Shown here: piece after piece, positions 33,971-42,031 of the stretch
Numbering within the stretch: position 1 is the first letter of the stretch
How the letters are laid out: each line of letters starts with the position of its first letter
Virus record (IMG/VR): IMGVR_UViG_3300025141_013870
Coordinates: 54,249-118,248 of that record
Direction: 5' to 3' (one strand)
Length of the DNA: 64,000 nucleotides
From: a virus
The notes under the pieces: generated by a model
Told to the model about the DNA's origin: nothing
What the model saw: the letters and a program-made list of their open reading frames with translations, nothing else
Database searches by the model: none
Position numbers and translations under genes: made by a program

Positions 33971-34680
33971 TGTCAGATAATAAGGATAAAGGATTGTTCA
34001 CACATAAAGATTTGAGAAAAAACATCAGAAAAAGCTTGAATCTTTGTGATGAGAGGCTAGATGAATCCTATGTTGCACAAGTGAAACAATTTAATCTACC
34101 AACAGAATTACTTAGCAAGTCAAGTAAAAAAAATCATATAGTGCTCTACGACAATTATGTAGCTGTATTTAATAGAATTAGCGCTGAGCTTGATACCGCA
34201 GATAGAGCTAGTTCAAATTCTGATCATTCTCAATTTAGAGATCTTAAAGTTGATGAGACATATAATATGAATTCATCTTACTTACATGAATTATACTTTT
34301 CTAACATTAGTGATCTTCATAGCGAGATATCGATGGATTCACTGTCTTATATGCGTCTCGCTAGAGACTTTGGCTCTTTTGATGATTGGCAAAAAGATTT
34401 TGTCGCTTGCTGCTTGGCTTCTAGGTGCGGCTGGGCGATTACATATTTTAATACTTTCATGCAAAGATACATGAATTGCTCTATTGATCTGCATAGTCTT
34501 AATGTTCCCGTGGGTGCTTATCCCGTCATAGTGATGGATGTGTGGCAACATGCTTATTATAGAGACTATCTTAAGGATGTAAAGACATATGTATATGGCA
34601 TGATGAAGCAGCTAAATTGGAAAGTTATAGAAAAACGATTTGAGAAAGCTGATGAAATTCAAAAAATACTAAGGGCATAA
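33970..34680 (+). CDS. Divergent Fe/Mn superoxide dismutase with N-terminal extension
   Basis: 236 residues aligning along their length with Fe/Mn SOD. All four metal ligands can be placed: H56 (KKNHIVLY), H106 (YLHELYFSN), D190 and H194 in DVWQHAYYRDY (bacterial DVWEHAYYxDY). FGSFDDWQKDF (134-144) and LNWKVIEKRF (215-224) are also SOD hallmarks. The second-sphere E of DVWEHAY is Q here. The first 35 residues are an extra, tag-like region (HKDLRKNIRKSLN). It should detoxify superoxide; whether it acts in the cell or is packaged is unknown. It sits directly after a small gene by TAATG overlap. Confidence 0.78.
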   Translation: MSDNKDKGLFTHKDLRKNIRKSLNLCDERLDESYVAQVKQFNLPTELLSKSSKKNHIVLYDNYVAVFNRISAELDTADRASSNSDHSQFRDLKVDETYNMNSSYLHELYFSNISDLHSEISMDSLSYMRLARDFGSFDDWQKDFVACCLASRCGWAITYFNTFMQRYMNCSIDLHSLNVPVGAYPVIVMDVWQHAYYRDYLKDVKTYVYGMMKQLNWKVIEKRFEKADEIQKILRA

Positions 34681-34681
34681 T

Positions 34682-35338
34682 ATGAAAAATTCAGTTACTA
34701 GAACTATTAGATCTTTGATACTGGAACAGGTAGAAGATCTGTTTGTCAACCCTGCAGCTGCTGAGGAAACAACTCGACTCGAGGTAGATTCAGCAGATGA
34801 TCAAATTGATTCATTTATTTTGAAATTTGAAAAAGATTCAATATCAGAGGATGACAATGAGATCAATAGTCTAAATGAGTCATTATATAATCTGTCTTTA
34901 AAAGCTCTCCTAGAGCAGGAAGAGGACGAAGAAGCTGTTGAAGTAGATGAGGAAGAACCTGTCGAGGATGAGGGTGAAGAGTCTCCGGCTGGTGATGACG
35001 CTGCACCAGAAGATCCTGAACCTGCAGGAAGCGAAGATACAGATGTTGAACCTGCTGAATCTCTTCCAAGACCGCCACTAGACGTTGATTCCTTTACTAA
35101 GCGAGTCGCAAGACTGGCAATGAATCATGAAAACCTTTTAGATATAAAAACAGTTATCATAAACAGAGCTATGAATTTTCTTAAGGAGAATTATGATGAC
35201 GCACACGCCCTTGAGATGAAAGACATTCTTGATTCACAGTTTGATTTTGATCTAGACGGAGGGAAGGAAATACCTTCTGCACCATTTGCTGTAGGCGCCA
35301 ATCCTGCGGGTGCTGGAACTATGGGCGGCGGGGCGTGA
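34682..35338 (+). CDS. Acidic protein with N-terminal RxIRxLI tag
   Basis: 218 residues. Residues 5-20 (VTRTIRSLILEQVEDL) are the shared tag. Residues about 78-120 are almost only glutamate, aspartate, proline and glycine. A helical domain (130-185) follows, then a glycine/alanine-rich end. Such composition suits an internal head, scaffold or disordered virion protein. No enzyme motif is seen. It begins 1 base after the superoxide dismutase stop. Confidence 0.65.
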   Translation: MKNSVTRTIRSLILEQVEDLFVNPAAAEETTRLEVDSADDQIDSFILKFEKDSISEDDNEINSLNESLYNLSLKALLEQEEDEEAVEVDEEEPVEDEGEESPAGDDAAPEDPEPAGSEDTDVEPAESLPRPPLDVDSFTKRVARLAMNHENLLDIKTVIINRAMNFLKENYDDAHALEMKDILDSQFDFDLDGGKEIPSAPFAVGANPAGAGTMGGGA

Positions 35339-35628
35339 TGGCTAAGAAGACGTACATAGATTTCGAAACAAAGAAGACTATTCACTTTAACATAACAAGA
35401 GAAACCCATAGCAAAATTAGAATTATGTGTTTTAAAAATAGGCTTTCTTTACAAGAGGTATATGAAGAAATCTCACAAAGAATAGCATCAGAATCTCCTG
35501 AAATGATTTCTTTTTTAGAAGATCTTTCTCAAAAGAAAAGAGACAAGATTGTTAAAAAATTATCAGAAACGGATGCAGAATCACTATTTAATATTATAGA
35601 AAAAGAAAACCCGTTACGTGATGAGTGA
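35338..35628 (+). CDS. Ribbon-helix-helix-like small protein
   Basis: 96 residues from ATG 35338, which overlaps the preceding stop. TIHFNITRETHSKIRIMCFK followed by NRLSLQEVYEEISQRIA looks like a beta-strand plus two helices of RHH DNA-binding proteins. The C-terminal half is a charged helix. It could be a small transcriptional regulator. Confidence 0.55.
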   Translation: MAKKTYIDFETKKTIHFNITRETHSKIRIMCFKNRLSLQEVYEEISQRIASESPEMISFLEDLSQKKRDKIVKKLSETDAESLFNIIEKENPLRDE

Positions 35629-35908
35629 GATGATTAAATATATTAAAAATTTATTTCGTAGAAGGAGAAGGCATCTCGATCATATCGAGACGCTAGAGGA
35701 GAGAATAATCTCTCTTGAAAAACATCTTTTAGAATCACAGCATATGCTTGCAAAACAGTCAGAGCTTCTATCAGTTGTAGCAAGCATTCAGTGTGATATT
35801 ATCGGAGTAATGTTTAAAGAATCTCCCAAGGCTATAAAGAAAGATAAAAAATCTTCGCAGAAAAGAACGCTTATAGTCATACCATCTGATGATGACTTTA
35901 TAAATTAA
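35621..35908 (+). CDS. Small basic coiled-coil protein, unknown
   Basis: 95 residues: a basic arginine patch (LFRRRRRHLDH) near 10-20, then a coiled coil (ETLEERIISLEKHLLESQHML) and a lysine-rich end. It starts at ATG 35621, overlapping the previous stop. No family is known. Confidence 0.6.
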   Translation: MSEMIKYIKNLFRRRRRHLDHIETLEERIISLEKHLLESQHMLAKQSELLSVVASIQCDIIGVMFKESPKAIKKDKKSSQKRTLIVIPSDDDFIN

Positions 35909-35932
35909 TCCTCCTATTTATATTAGGAGGAT
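35908..35932 (+). promoter_or_regulatory. Hairpin that buries a ribosome binding site
   Basis: ATCCTCCTA at 35908-35916 pairs perfectly with TAGGAGGAT at 35924-35932 across a 7-base loop. The right arm contains the whole AGGAGG Shine-Dalgarno, which lies 5 bases before the ATG at 35936. The helix would block translation until opened, so it may time expression of the membrane protein that follows, or act as a thermosensor-like switch. Confidence 0.65.
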
Positions 35933-35935
35933 CAA

Positions 35936-36130
35936 ATGCGAACTGGACTTGTAGATAGAATTCTAGGTAAAATCATTTCTAGAAAATTTACTGTCTTTGT
36001 AACAGCTACAGCATTAATGCTTTGGGCCGATCTCACTTCAGATACGTGGGGAATGATTGCGATAGTTTATATCGGGGGCCAAAGTGTTATTGATGCAGCG
36101 CTTTCTTGGAAGCACGGTAAAGATGACTAG
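35936..36130 (+). CDS. Small membrane protein, possibly holin-like
   Basis: 64 residues with two hydrophobic segments (about 18-32, FTVFVTATALMLWADL, and 38-55, WGMIAIVYIGGQSVIDAAL), and charged ends. Length and topology would suit a holin. The gene is followed by two further membrane proteins with coiled coils, resembling a lysis cassette, but the endolysin is far away at 8.65 kb. Its ribosome site is inside a perfect hairpin. Confidence 0.5.
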   Translation: MRTGLVDRILGKIISRKFTVFVTATALMLWADLTSDTWGMIAIVYIGGQSVIDAALSWKHGKDD

Positions 36131-36539
36131 TAGTTTAATATGGCTATCGATTAAAGCTCGATTAAGAAAAACATACGCGTGGTGCAAGAAGTACTGGCAG
36201 ATACTTGTTGGTGCTGCGATTCCGATTATTCTGATGATAATATTTAAAAAAAATAACGAAGCTGGAAAAATCTTAGACAGAGCAAGAGATGATTATAAAA
36301 AAGAGATAGACGTTATTAATAAGTCTCATAATAAGGAAATAGAAGATATAGAGGTCGCAAGAAAAATATATTTAAAATCATTAAAAGAAATAGAAGAAAA
36401 ATATATTGATGCCAAAGAGAGCCTCGACGATAAAAAGAAAAAAGAGATAGAGAAAGTCATACTAGAAAATGTTAATAATCCTGATGAGATAACAAGAAGA
36501 ATTTCAGAGATTACAGGATTTGAAATTCATGTATCATAA
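36123..36539 (+). CDS. Membrane-anchored coiled-coil protein (possible inner spanin)
   Basis: 138 residues from ATG 36123, which overlaps the preceding stop. One transmembrane segment (QILVGAAIPIILMIIF, about 23-40) is followed by a long charged coiled coil (about 45-115). This N-in, single-span, coiled-coil layout is that of i-spanins. No overlapping outer-membrane lipoprotein is seen, so the call is tentative. Confidence 0.5.
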   Translation: MTSSLIWLSIKARLRKTYAWCKKYWQILVGAAIPIILMIIFKKNNEAGKILDRARDDYKKEIDVINKSHNKEIEDIEVARKIYLKSLKEIEEKYIDAKESLDDKKKKEIEKVILENVNNPDEITRRISEITGFEIHVS

Positions 36540-36580
36540 ACGATATTTTTTTAAAATGATATTATCTTTAAGGGAAAGCT

Positions 36581-37045
36581 ATGAATAAAAAAATTAATAT
36601 TATAACGGGACACTTCTCATTACTGTTTTTTATTTTCAATATATTATTTTTTCCATCTTTATCATACGCTGATGAAAAAGTTGTTACTGTTACAAAAGGT
36701 GAATCAGCTCCATTTTCCGGCACTCTTTTTAACACTGAGGCTGCAGCAAGGCTTTTAATAGATCTCGAATCAAATACCGAGCTTTGTGATATTGAATGTG
36801 GCAAGAAGATAGAGAAAAAAGAAGCAGAGTTAAAATTTGATTATGATATTTTAAAAGCGTCTCATGATGCATTGCAAATAAAATATGACGAGACACTTAT
36901 AATAAAAAATAATCAAATAGAATTTTTAGAAAAGCAGGCAACAAAGCCCAAGCTAGGTGGAGAATTAGTTTTTATTTTAGGTGTTCTGGGAGGCGTAGGA
37001 ATAACAATGGCGTCAGCGTATACTTTAAATCAAATTTCTAATTAG
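36581..37045 (+). CDS. Exported coiled-coil protein with C-terminal membrane anchor
   Basis: 154 residues: signal peptide (about 1-30, ending SLSYA), the segment VVTVTKGESAPFSGTLFN common in small phage membrane proteins, two cysteines (CDIEC), a coiled coil (about 80-120), and a C-terminal span (LVFILGVLGGVGITMASAY). AAGGGA upstream is the ribosome site. The position suggests a lysis or envelope role together with the two previous genes. Confidence 0.6.
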   Translation: MNKKINIITGHFSLLFFIFNILFFPSLSYADEKVVTVTKGESAPFSGTLFNTEAAARLLIDLESNTELCDIECGKKIEKKEAELKFDYDILKASHDALQIKYDETLIIKNNQIEFLEKQATKPKLGGELVFILGVLGGVGITMASAYTLNQISN

Positions 37046-37088
37046 AATACTTTGGGTAGATGAGATATTTATTTGTGTGGAGCGATTC

Positions 37089-38975
37089 ATGAAAGTCATC
37101 GTTAATAGAAATGCATTAGAAACAGCTATCAAAAGCATGGTCGAGTCTCGAAGCATACAGTCAACAAGTATAGACACTATAGCTGGAGACATAGATGCCG
37201 ACGAAACTGATGAGCCAATACAGGCATCTGACATGATGTCTGTTCAGCTCGCAGTTGATAAGCCCCCTGTTGAAGATCCAGAGTTTGTTCCAACAACCCG
37301 ACAAGCGCTAGGAAGATCAGCATCAGCGATATCTCAAGAGGTTCCAGATGATCAGATAGATTTTTTCTATAGGAAGCTACATGATCTTTTAGATCAATCC
37401 CTAGATAGGCATGATGCTTCTAAATGGGAGGAGCCCACAGTTGAACAGGAAGATGAAGAAGCCGTGGAGGCACAAGATGAAGCCATACCAGAGGAAGAGG
37501 ATTCTATAAGAGAAGCTAAGTTTAGAAAAGCTGTGTCATTAATGCTTGAGGAAGATGATTCTTTTACAGAAGACGAACATGACAAGATAGTTGTTGCCAC
37601 AGAAGAGATAGTAGAATTTCTTGAGTCAATTAAATTTGGATATTCTACTAGAGAAAGAGTTTTAACTGCTGGAGAAATTCAGACATATTTTGCTGATGGT
37701 CTTATGAGACGAGCATTAGACGACATTCTTGATACAAATGATATGCTTCCAGAGATATCGTCAGCTATAGCTGACTTGTCAGATATCGAAAAAGACCGTG
37801 TGCTATCAAATGTAAGGGATCACTACATGAAGCTTTCAAGGTCAATTCCAACTCAGCAAGATGTTGACCAGATAGATGCGAATAAAGAAGTTGACATGGT
37901 TGCAAATTCAATGTTAAAATCTATGTCATCTGACGATGTTGCAAAATTCCTATTAAACAAGGCTAAATCTGAAAAAGATCCCTTAAAGAAAAATGCTTAT
38001 AATAATATAGCAACATTACTCTTGAAGAAGGGCGAGACAGCATTTGTTGATCCTGGGTACTATGGTGAAAAAGAAGAAGAGGAAGCACAATTATCTCCAG
38101 AAGATGCAGCACAAGTTGCACAAGAGAAGCTCGAGAGAGATTTAAAGAAGCTAGATGCTCTTGCAGCTGTCTTCGGTTTCAGCGCAGCAAGCGGGTTTAG
38201 ACAGTGGAGGATGAAATTTCCCGAACCTATTTTTAAAGCTGTCCTTGGATCAGAAGGTGGGATCTCTGAGTATAGAGGATTTTCTAATGAAGTCTATAAA
38301 TCTATGATACTTGCAATGAAAAAGGTGTCTGAGATGGTCGGTCTTCTCGTCGAAGAGGTTGAGGATGATTTAGAAGAAAACCCTGGAGACAAAGATCTTG
38401 AACAGATGGTAGAGGTGCTTCAGAAGATTGATATAGAGTTACTTGAAATTGGAGAGACAGTAACAGAGGATGGCGACTTTGACAGTGAAATGATTCACAA
38501 TACTCTTGGAGGAAAAGTTTTAAAACAGATATTTAGCACTCATTTTTATAAGCCTCCGTTTACTGAGTATGCTAGAACAATTAAAAAACACATGATATCG
38601 TTTCTTACCGGCCAGGGAATAGATCAGAAAACTGCATCAACGTTTGCCAAGATGTTCAACGGAGAGGTTGATCTGCTTCCTTATAATTCTCCAAAAATGC
38701 AAATGAATAAGGTTCGGCTGGGCGGTGTGACGATTCAAATTTATAGAGCTTCGCTAGCAGAGGCACAAAAATTTAATAGAGTATTTTTTGGAAAAGAAAA
38801 TAGAGAAAAAATTAGTGCTAATTTTGAAAAGATGCTAAGAGATCCACAAAAAATCACTCGAGCAATATTTGATTCAATTCCTGATGTATTAGAATGGTCA
38901 TCTACTGAGAGTGAAAATCCCCAATTACAGGTAACTGAAACTCGCATAAGAGATCTTATCTCAGGAATGATTTGA
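37089..38975 (+). CDS. Large unknown protein with acidic and helical domains
   Basis: About 628 residues. The start is ATG 37089, since GGAG at 37079-37082 is 6 bases away; a GTG at 37077 is less likely. The N terminus NRNALETAIKSMVESRS is tag-like. A strongly acidic stretch covers about 115-155, followed by helical domains (about 260-330) and a domain with RQWRMKFPEPIFKAV. The last residues TRIRDLISGMI resemble the tag at the C terminus. It is probably virion-associated or a head protein, by composition and by the neighbouring acidic genes. Confidence 0.6.
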   Translation: MKVIVNRNALETAIKSMVESRSIQSTSIDTIAGDIDADETDEPIQASDMMSVQLAVDKPPVEDPEFVPTTRQALGRSASAISQEVPDDQIDFFYRKLHDLLDQSLDRHDASKWEEPTVEQEDEEAVEAQDEAIPEEEDSIREAKFRKAVSLMLEEDDSFTEDEHDKIVVATEEIVEFLESIKFGYSTRERVLTAGEIQTYFADGLMRRALDDILDTNDMLPEISSAIADLSDIEKDRVLSNVRDHYMKLSRSIPTQQDVDQIDANKEVDMVANSMLKSMSSDDVAKFLLNKAKSEKDPLKKNAYNNIATLLLKKGETAFVDPGYYGEKEEEEAQLSPEDAAQVAQEKLERDLKKLDALAAVFGFSAASGFRQWRMKFPEPIFKAVLGSEGGISEYRGFSNEVYKSMILAMKKVSEMVGLLVEEVEDDLEENPGDKDLEQMVEVLQKIDIELLEIGETVTEDGDFDSEMIHNTLGGKVLKQIFSTHFYKPPFTEYARTIKKHMISFLTGQGIDQKTASTFAKMFNGEVDLLPYNSPKMQMNKVRLGGVTIQIYRASLAEAQKFNRVFFGKENREKISANFEKMLRDPQKITRAIFDSIPDVLEWSSTESENPQLQVTETRIRDLISGMI

Positions 38976-39370
38976 TGAAACTAGTAGAGCTACTAGAGAA
39001 ATCACAAGGCACTCAGTTGCCCACGACATCTGTTGGAATGGCTCTAGGAAATTTGCAAACAACGATTCCGGATACTGAACCTCCAATCAAAGCTGAGAGC
39101 TCTGACTGGACCACATTCACAGACCCTGAGAGGATATCTAGAACTTTTAATTTTGATAAATCTAATCATTTGAAATATTTTATCACAGAATTATTATCAT
39201 ACCAGGAAAAAGTTCAGCACCATGCAAAGATTACAATAGAACACGGAAGCGTTAGCGTAGAGACTTATACACATGATATTAACTCTGTTACACAACAAGA
39301 TATATCACTTGCAAAGTTTTGTGACGAGATATATGATGATGTAACTTTTCTTGACTGGTCTAGAAGATGA
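38975..39370 (+). CDS. Pterin-4a-carbinolamine dehydratase-like protein
   Basis: 131 residues. The C-terminal 85 residues have the PCD/DCoH pattern: a strand with ISRTFNFD, a helix KYFITELLSYQEKV, HH at 82-83, then VSVETYTHD (T99-H100-D101) and TQQDISLAKFCDEI. These histidines form the active site of PCD, where the third residue is usually proline (HHP) but is alanine here. A 40-residue N-terminal extension is extra. PCDs recycle tetrahydropterin or act as binding partners; no pterin hydroxylase is in the window. The start overlaps the previous stop. Confidence 0.72.
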   Translation: MKLVELLEKSQGTQLPTTSVGMALGNLQTTIPDTEPPIKAESSDWTTFTDPERISRTFNFDKSNHLKYFITELLSYQEKVQHHAKITIEHGSVSVETYTHDINSVTQQDISLAKFCDEIYDDVTFLDWSRR

Positions 39371-39750
39371 AAGAGATAGAATACGAAAATTCTAAAGTAA
39401 TGATTAGCGACTCTCTGGTAGACAAGATAGATCCCAGACAGTTCTATGATGACCCTGACAAGATAAGCGACTTAACAGTTATTGTCTATTTTGACTCTAC
39501 GTCGCTATCTGCATCAGTTAATAAAATAAAAATATCAAAAAATTTAATTCGTTTAAATTTTGTGTGTGAGTCTAAAGATGTGTGGCCTATAGTCTCTGGA
39601 GAAAAAATTAATAATTTTTCAATTTTAATGAACGATAATGATATAATTTTAAAGGATTATGAAGCGTTTGATATCTTGACAAGATCTGTAGCTGCGACAC
39701 AAGATAGTGTGTATGAATGTGATTTAGTTGTAAAGATGCATAATACATAA
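39367..39750 (+). CDS. Unknown protein
   Basis: 127 residues with mixed alpha/beta composition and several aspartates; no membrane span or signal. It starts by ATGA overlap with the PCD-like gene and is followed by a 59-residue gene. Nothing recognisable. Confidence 0.6.
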   Translation: MKEIEYENSKVMISDSLVDKIDPRQFYDDPDKISDLTVIVYFDSTSLSASVNKIKISKNLIRLNFVCESKDVWPIVSGEKINNFSILMNDNDIILKDYEAFDILTRSVAATQDSVYECDLVVKMHNT

Positions 39751-39765
39751 TAATAGAGGTTTAAG

Positions 39766-39945
39766 ATGAAAAATCCCAAGTTTAAGTTTGATAAATTTAT
39801 TGAAGATATTGATAAAAAAGAAAACGAAGGAAGGCAGAGGGTAAAGGACCACGCCGACAGAGATGAATTTCTCCCACAGCGAAGATACAATAGGCTTTAT
39901 AGGGAACATTGGCAAAATTCAACAAGATTTAGAAGTAAAAAATGA
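39766..39945 (+). CDS. 59-residue highly charged protein
   Basis: A short gene filling an otherwise empty 190-base gap. AGAGG lies about 8 bases before the ATG, and the stop TGA overlaps the next ATG (39942). The product begins KNPKFKFDKFIEDIDKK and ends in a basic stretch with RRYNRLYREHWQ. The basic, aromatic tail suggests nucleic-acid or protein binding; unknown. Confidence 0.6.
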   Translation: MKNPKFKFDKFIEDIDKKENEGRQRVKDHADRDEFLPQRRYNRLYREHWQNSTRFRSKK

Positions 39946-40619
39946 GTACAATAAAACTAGATACGTCAGATGATATCGTAACCTTTTTAAGGTTGCTGGC
40001 TGAGGAAAGCGTAAAAGATGCAAAAAAAACGATAGAGTCAGATCCAAAACAAGAATATTTTACTAGCAACATGAACAAAGACAACAAATTTTTTCATTCT
40101 CTTTCTGAACAGCCAGAGGCTGAGGAAGAGACTGAAGGGGAGCCTACAGAGGAAACAGAGGAGGAAGTTGAAGTTGAGGAACCGGAAGGTCCCCCAACAC
40201 TTGAAGTTTCTCTTGACAGTATATCAGATACAATCAAACAACTTAGAAGCGGTCGATCTGTAGATGATAGTAAGGTTAGAGATCAGCTTCGTACTTATTT
40301 TGATAGACTTGACGAGACTGAAAGACAGGCACTTCTTATATTTTTAAGGGCATTTTCTGGAATTTTAACTGGATCTCTACAAGGGGATGATGCTCCTGAT
40401 CCTGGAGATCCTCCATCGAGTATAACTATGGGTTCTGGCTCTGATGAAGTAGAAGAAGTCGAAGAAGAGGTTGAGGAAGAGTCTGGTGAGGAGACAGAAG
40501 AGGAAGGATTCGAAGAAGAGGAAGAAGAGGAAGAAGATACAACGCCGCCGATAAAAGCTGGTGAACCAGCTGAGCTTGCAGAAATAAGAAAGCGAGTCCG
40601 AGCGTTAATGATAAAATAG
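39942..40619 (+). CDS. Very acidic unknown protein with C-terminal tag-like helix
   Basis: 225 residues. Two long glutamate-rich tracts (about 48-75 and 165-205) flank a helical middle (VRDQLRTYFDRLDETERQALLIFL). The end EIRKRVRALMIK resembles the tag, here at the C terminus. The composition resembles phage scaffold or internal proteins. It is similar in plan to the gene at 34682. Confidence 0.6.
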   Translation: MSTIKLDTSDDIVTFLRLLAEESVKDAKKTIESDPKQEYFTSNMNKDNKFFHSLSEQPEAEEETEGEPTEETEEEVEVEEPEGPPTLEVSLDSISDTIKQLRSGRSVDDSKVRDQLRTYFDRLDETERQALLIFLRAFSGILTGSLQGDDAPDPGDPPSSITMGSGSDEVEEVEEEVEEESGEETEEEGFEEEEEEEEDTTPPIKAGEPAELAEIRKRVRALMIK

Positions 40620-40641
40620 ACGTGTATTTTTAGTTATTTTT

Positions 40642-40650
40642 TGATAGAAT
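40642..40650 (+). promoter_or_regulatory. Extended -10 element placed for a leaderless transcript
   Basis: TG-A-TAGAAT at 40642-40650 has the TGn extension. The downstream ATG begins at 40657, about 7 bases after the element, where transcription would normally start. No Shine-Dalgarno is present, so the mRNA may be leaderless. Confidence 0.45.
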
Positions 40651-40656
40651 ATATAC

Positions 40657-40917
40657 ATGGAAAAAAGAATAATAAAGCTACCAAAGGGTGGAGATCTTGA
40701 GGTCGATATGACTCCAAGGTTTTTAGATATTATCAAAGAGTATTTTGATCTCGATAGTACTGAGTCTATTACAGATGATCAAATTAGGATGTTTGTATAT
40801 GGAAGCACAAAGTCTGCTTTAGATACTGTTCCAGAGCATGGGTATGTTCCCGTACCAGGCCCTCTAGACGGTTTGGATGAGGACATAGATGCTGTTTCAG
40901 ATGAGCCTTTGAAATAG
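40657..40917 (+). CDS. Small acidic unknown protein, possibly leaderless
   Basis: 86 residues with a basic start (EKRIIKLPKGGDLEVDMTP) and an acidic, proline-containing tail (HGYVPVPGPLDGLDEDID). It has no ribosome site; a promoter-like TGATAGAAT lies directly ahead. No family is known. Confidence 0.6.
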   Translation: MEKRIIKLPKGGDLEVDMTPRFLDIIKEYFDLDSTESITDDQIRMFVYGSTKSALDTVPEHGYVPVPGPLDGLDEDIDAVSDEPLK

Positions 40918-40974
40918 AGATATCCTTTGTCATCATTTAGATTTTAAAATGATATTTATAATCAAGGATTTTAA

Positions 40975-42030
40975 ATGTTCGCCATGTCTTTATCTGAATT
41001 TCTTTTTGACAAGGATGCAGCTGTCCTTTTTGAGGGAGGGCTTAAGCTACCCGTCAACCAGAGGCATAGGCTAGCAGAGCTTACTCCTGACGTTGCAGAT
41101 CAAGCTATAAAGATATATGAGGATTTAATTAATAGGTGGAATGGATATCTTATCTCTATTGGAGAAGAACCCGTTAAAGCGCTTAGACCAACAGGTTCAG
41201 TTAGCTATTACCAGCTTGATATCTCGCAGAGCAAAGATAACGTGTATGGCGACATAGATTATCTTGTTGAGTTTCCTTTGGCAGTAGAAGGAAATGAATC
41301 TGAGATAAGGCAAGCAGATAGAAGAGCAGACAAAAAATACACAGAACTATTTATTAATTTTTTAAATACAAAGATGCCTGATATTGTAGATGTAGAAGCA
41401 ACCTTGGAGGGCAGGACACCCATGATGGTGATGATACGTCTGCCAGATAACAAGCTAGTTCAAGTTGATACTGTAAAAACATTTCCTAGATATTCATCTT
41501 GGATGGAGGGGCGCTATACGCCAGAGAGAGGATTAAAAGGATATACAACAGGAAATCTCTATAAGGCACTAGGGGACTACCTAGTAATGTCAATTGGAAC
41601 AGAAGGTGTAATAGTTAGATCAAAGATGGGTCAAAGAGTCCAGTCTAAGTTTTCACGAAGTAAAGGAGTCGAAACATCAAGCATTAGTCTTGATATAAGA
41701 AACTTTCTAAGAGATATAGCTAGATATATCATAGGATCCGATGACATAGAAGAAGACCCGCTTTTGACAAAAAATCCAGGAGTAGATCCTGTAAACGTGA
41801 AAATATCTGGAATTGCACGTGGAATCAAGGGTCTTGCAAGAACACTAGGGAAGTACGGTGTGTACGATACAGATGATATGCTAAGAGAGATTCACTCCAG
41901 CTATGTGGAAAATGTAAGAAAAAACATAGAAAATAAATTGAACAAGGGATTAGACGAGACAGCTTATCAAAAACTGTTACAGCTAAATGATCATGTGGCA
42001 GCTATAGTAAAGAAAGAGTTTGGTATTTAA
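40975..42030 (+). CDS. Putative nucleotidyltransferase (Pol-beta-like fold)
   Basis: 351 residues. The pattern RPTGSVSYYQLD near 70-82, then VYGDIDYLVEF with two aspartates near 92-94, and a third in KLVQVDTV near 163 fits the GS...DxD...D layout of minimal nucleotidyltransferases. AAGGA at 40964-40968 sets the start. The same GDxD ... VQVD arrangement recurs in the 1141-residue protein at 43484, so the two may be related. The substrate is unknown: tRNA ends, nucleotides or a protein are all possible. Confidence 0.55.
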   Translation: MFAMSLSEFLFDKDAAVLFEGGLKLPVNQRHRLAELTPDVADQAIKIYEDLINRWNGYLISIGEEPVKALRPTGSVSYYQLDISQSKDNVYGDIDYLVEFPLAVEGNESEIRQADRRADKKYTELFINFLNTKMPDIVDVEATLEGRTPMMVMIRLPDNKLVQVDTVKTFPRYSSWMEGRYTPERGLKGYTTGNLYKALGDYLVMSIGTEGVIVRSKMGQRVQSKFSRSKGVETSSISLDIRNFLRDIARYIIGSDDIEEDPLLTKNPGVDPVNVKISGIARGIKGLARTLGKYGVYDTDDMLREIHSSYVENVRKNIENKLNKGLDETAYQKLLQLNDHVAAIVKKEFGI

Positions 42031-42031
42031 C

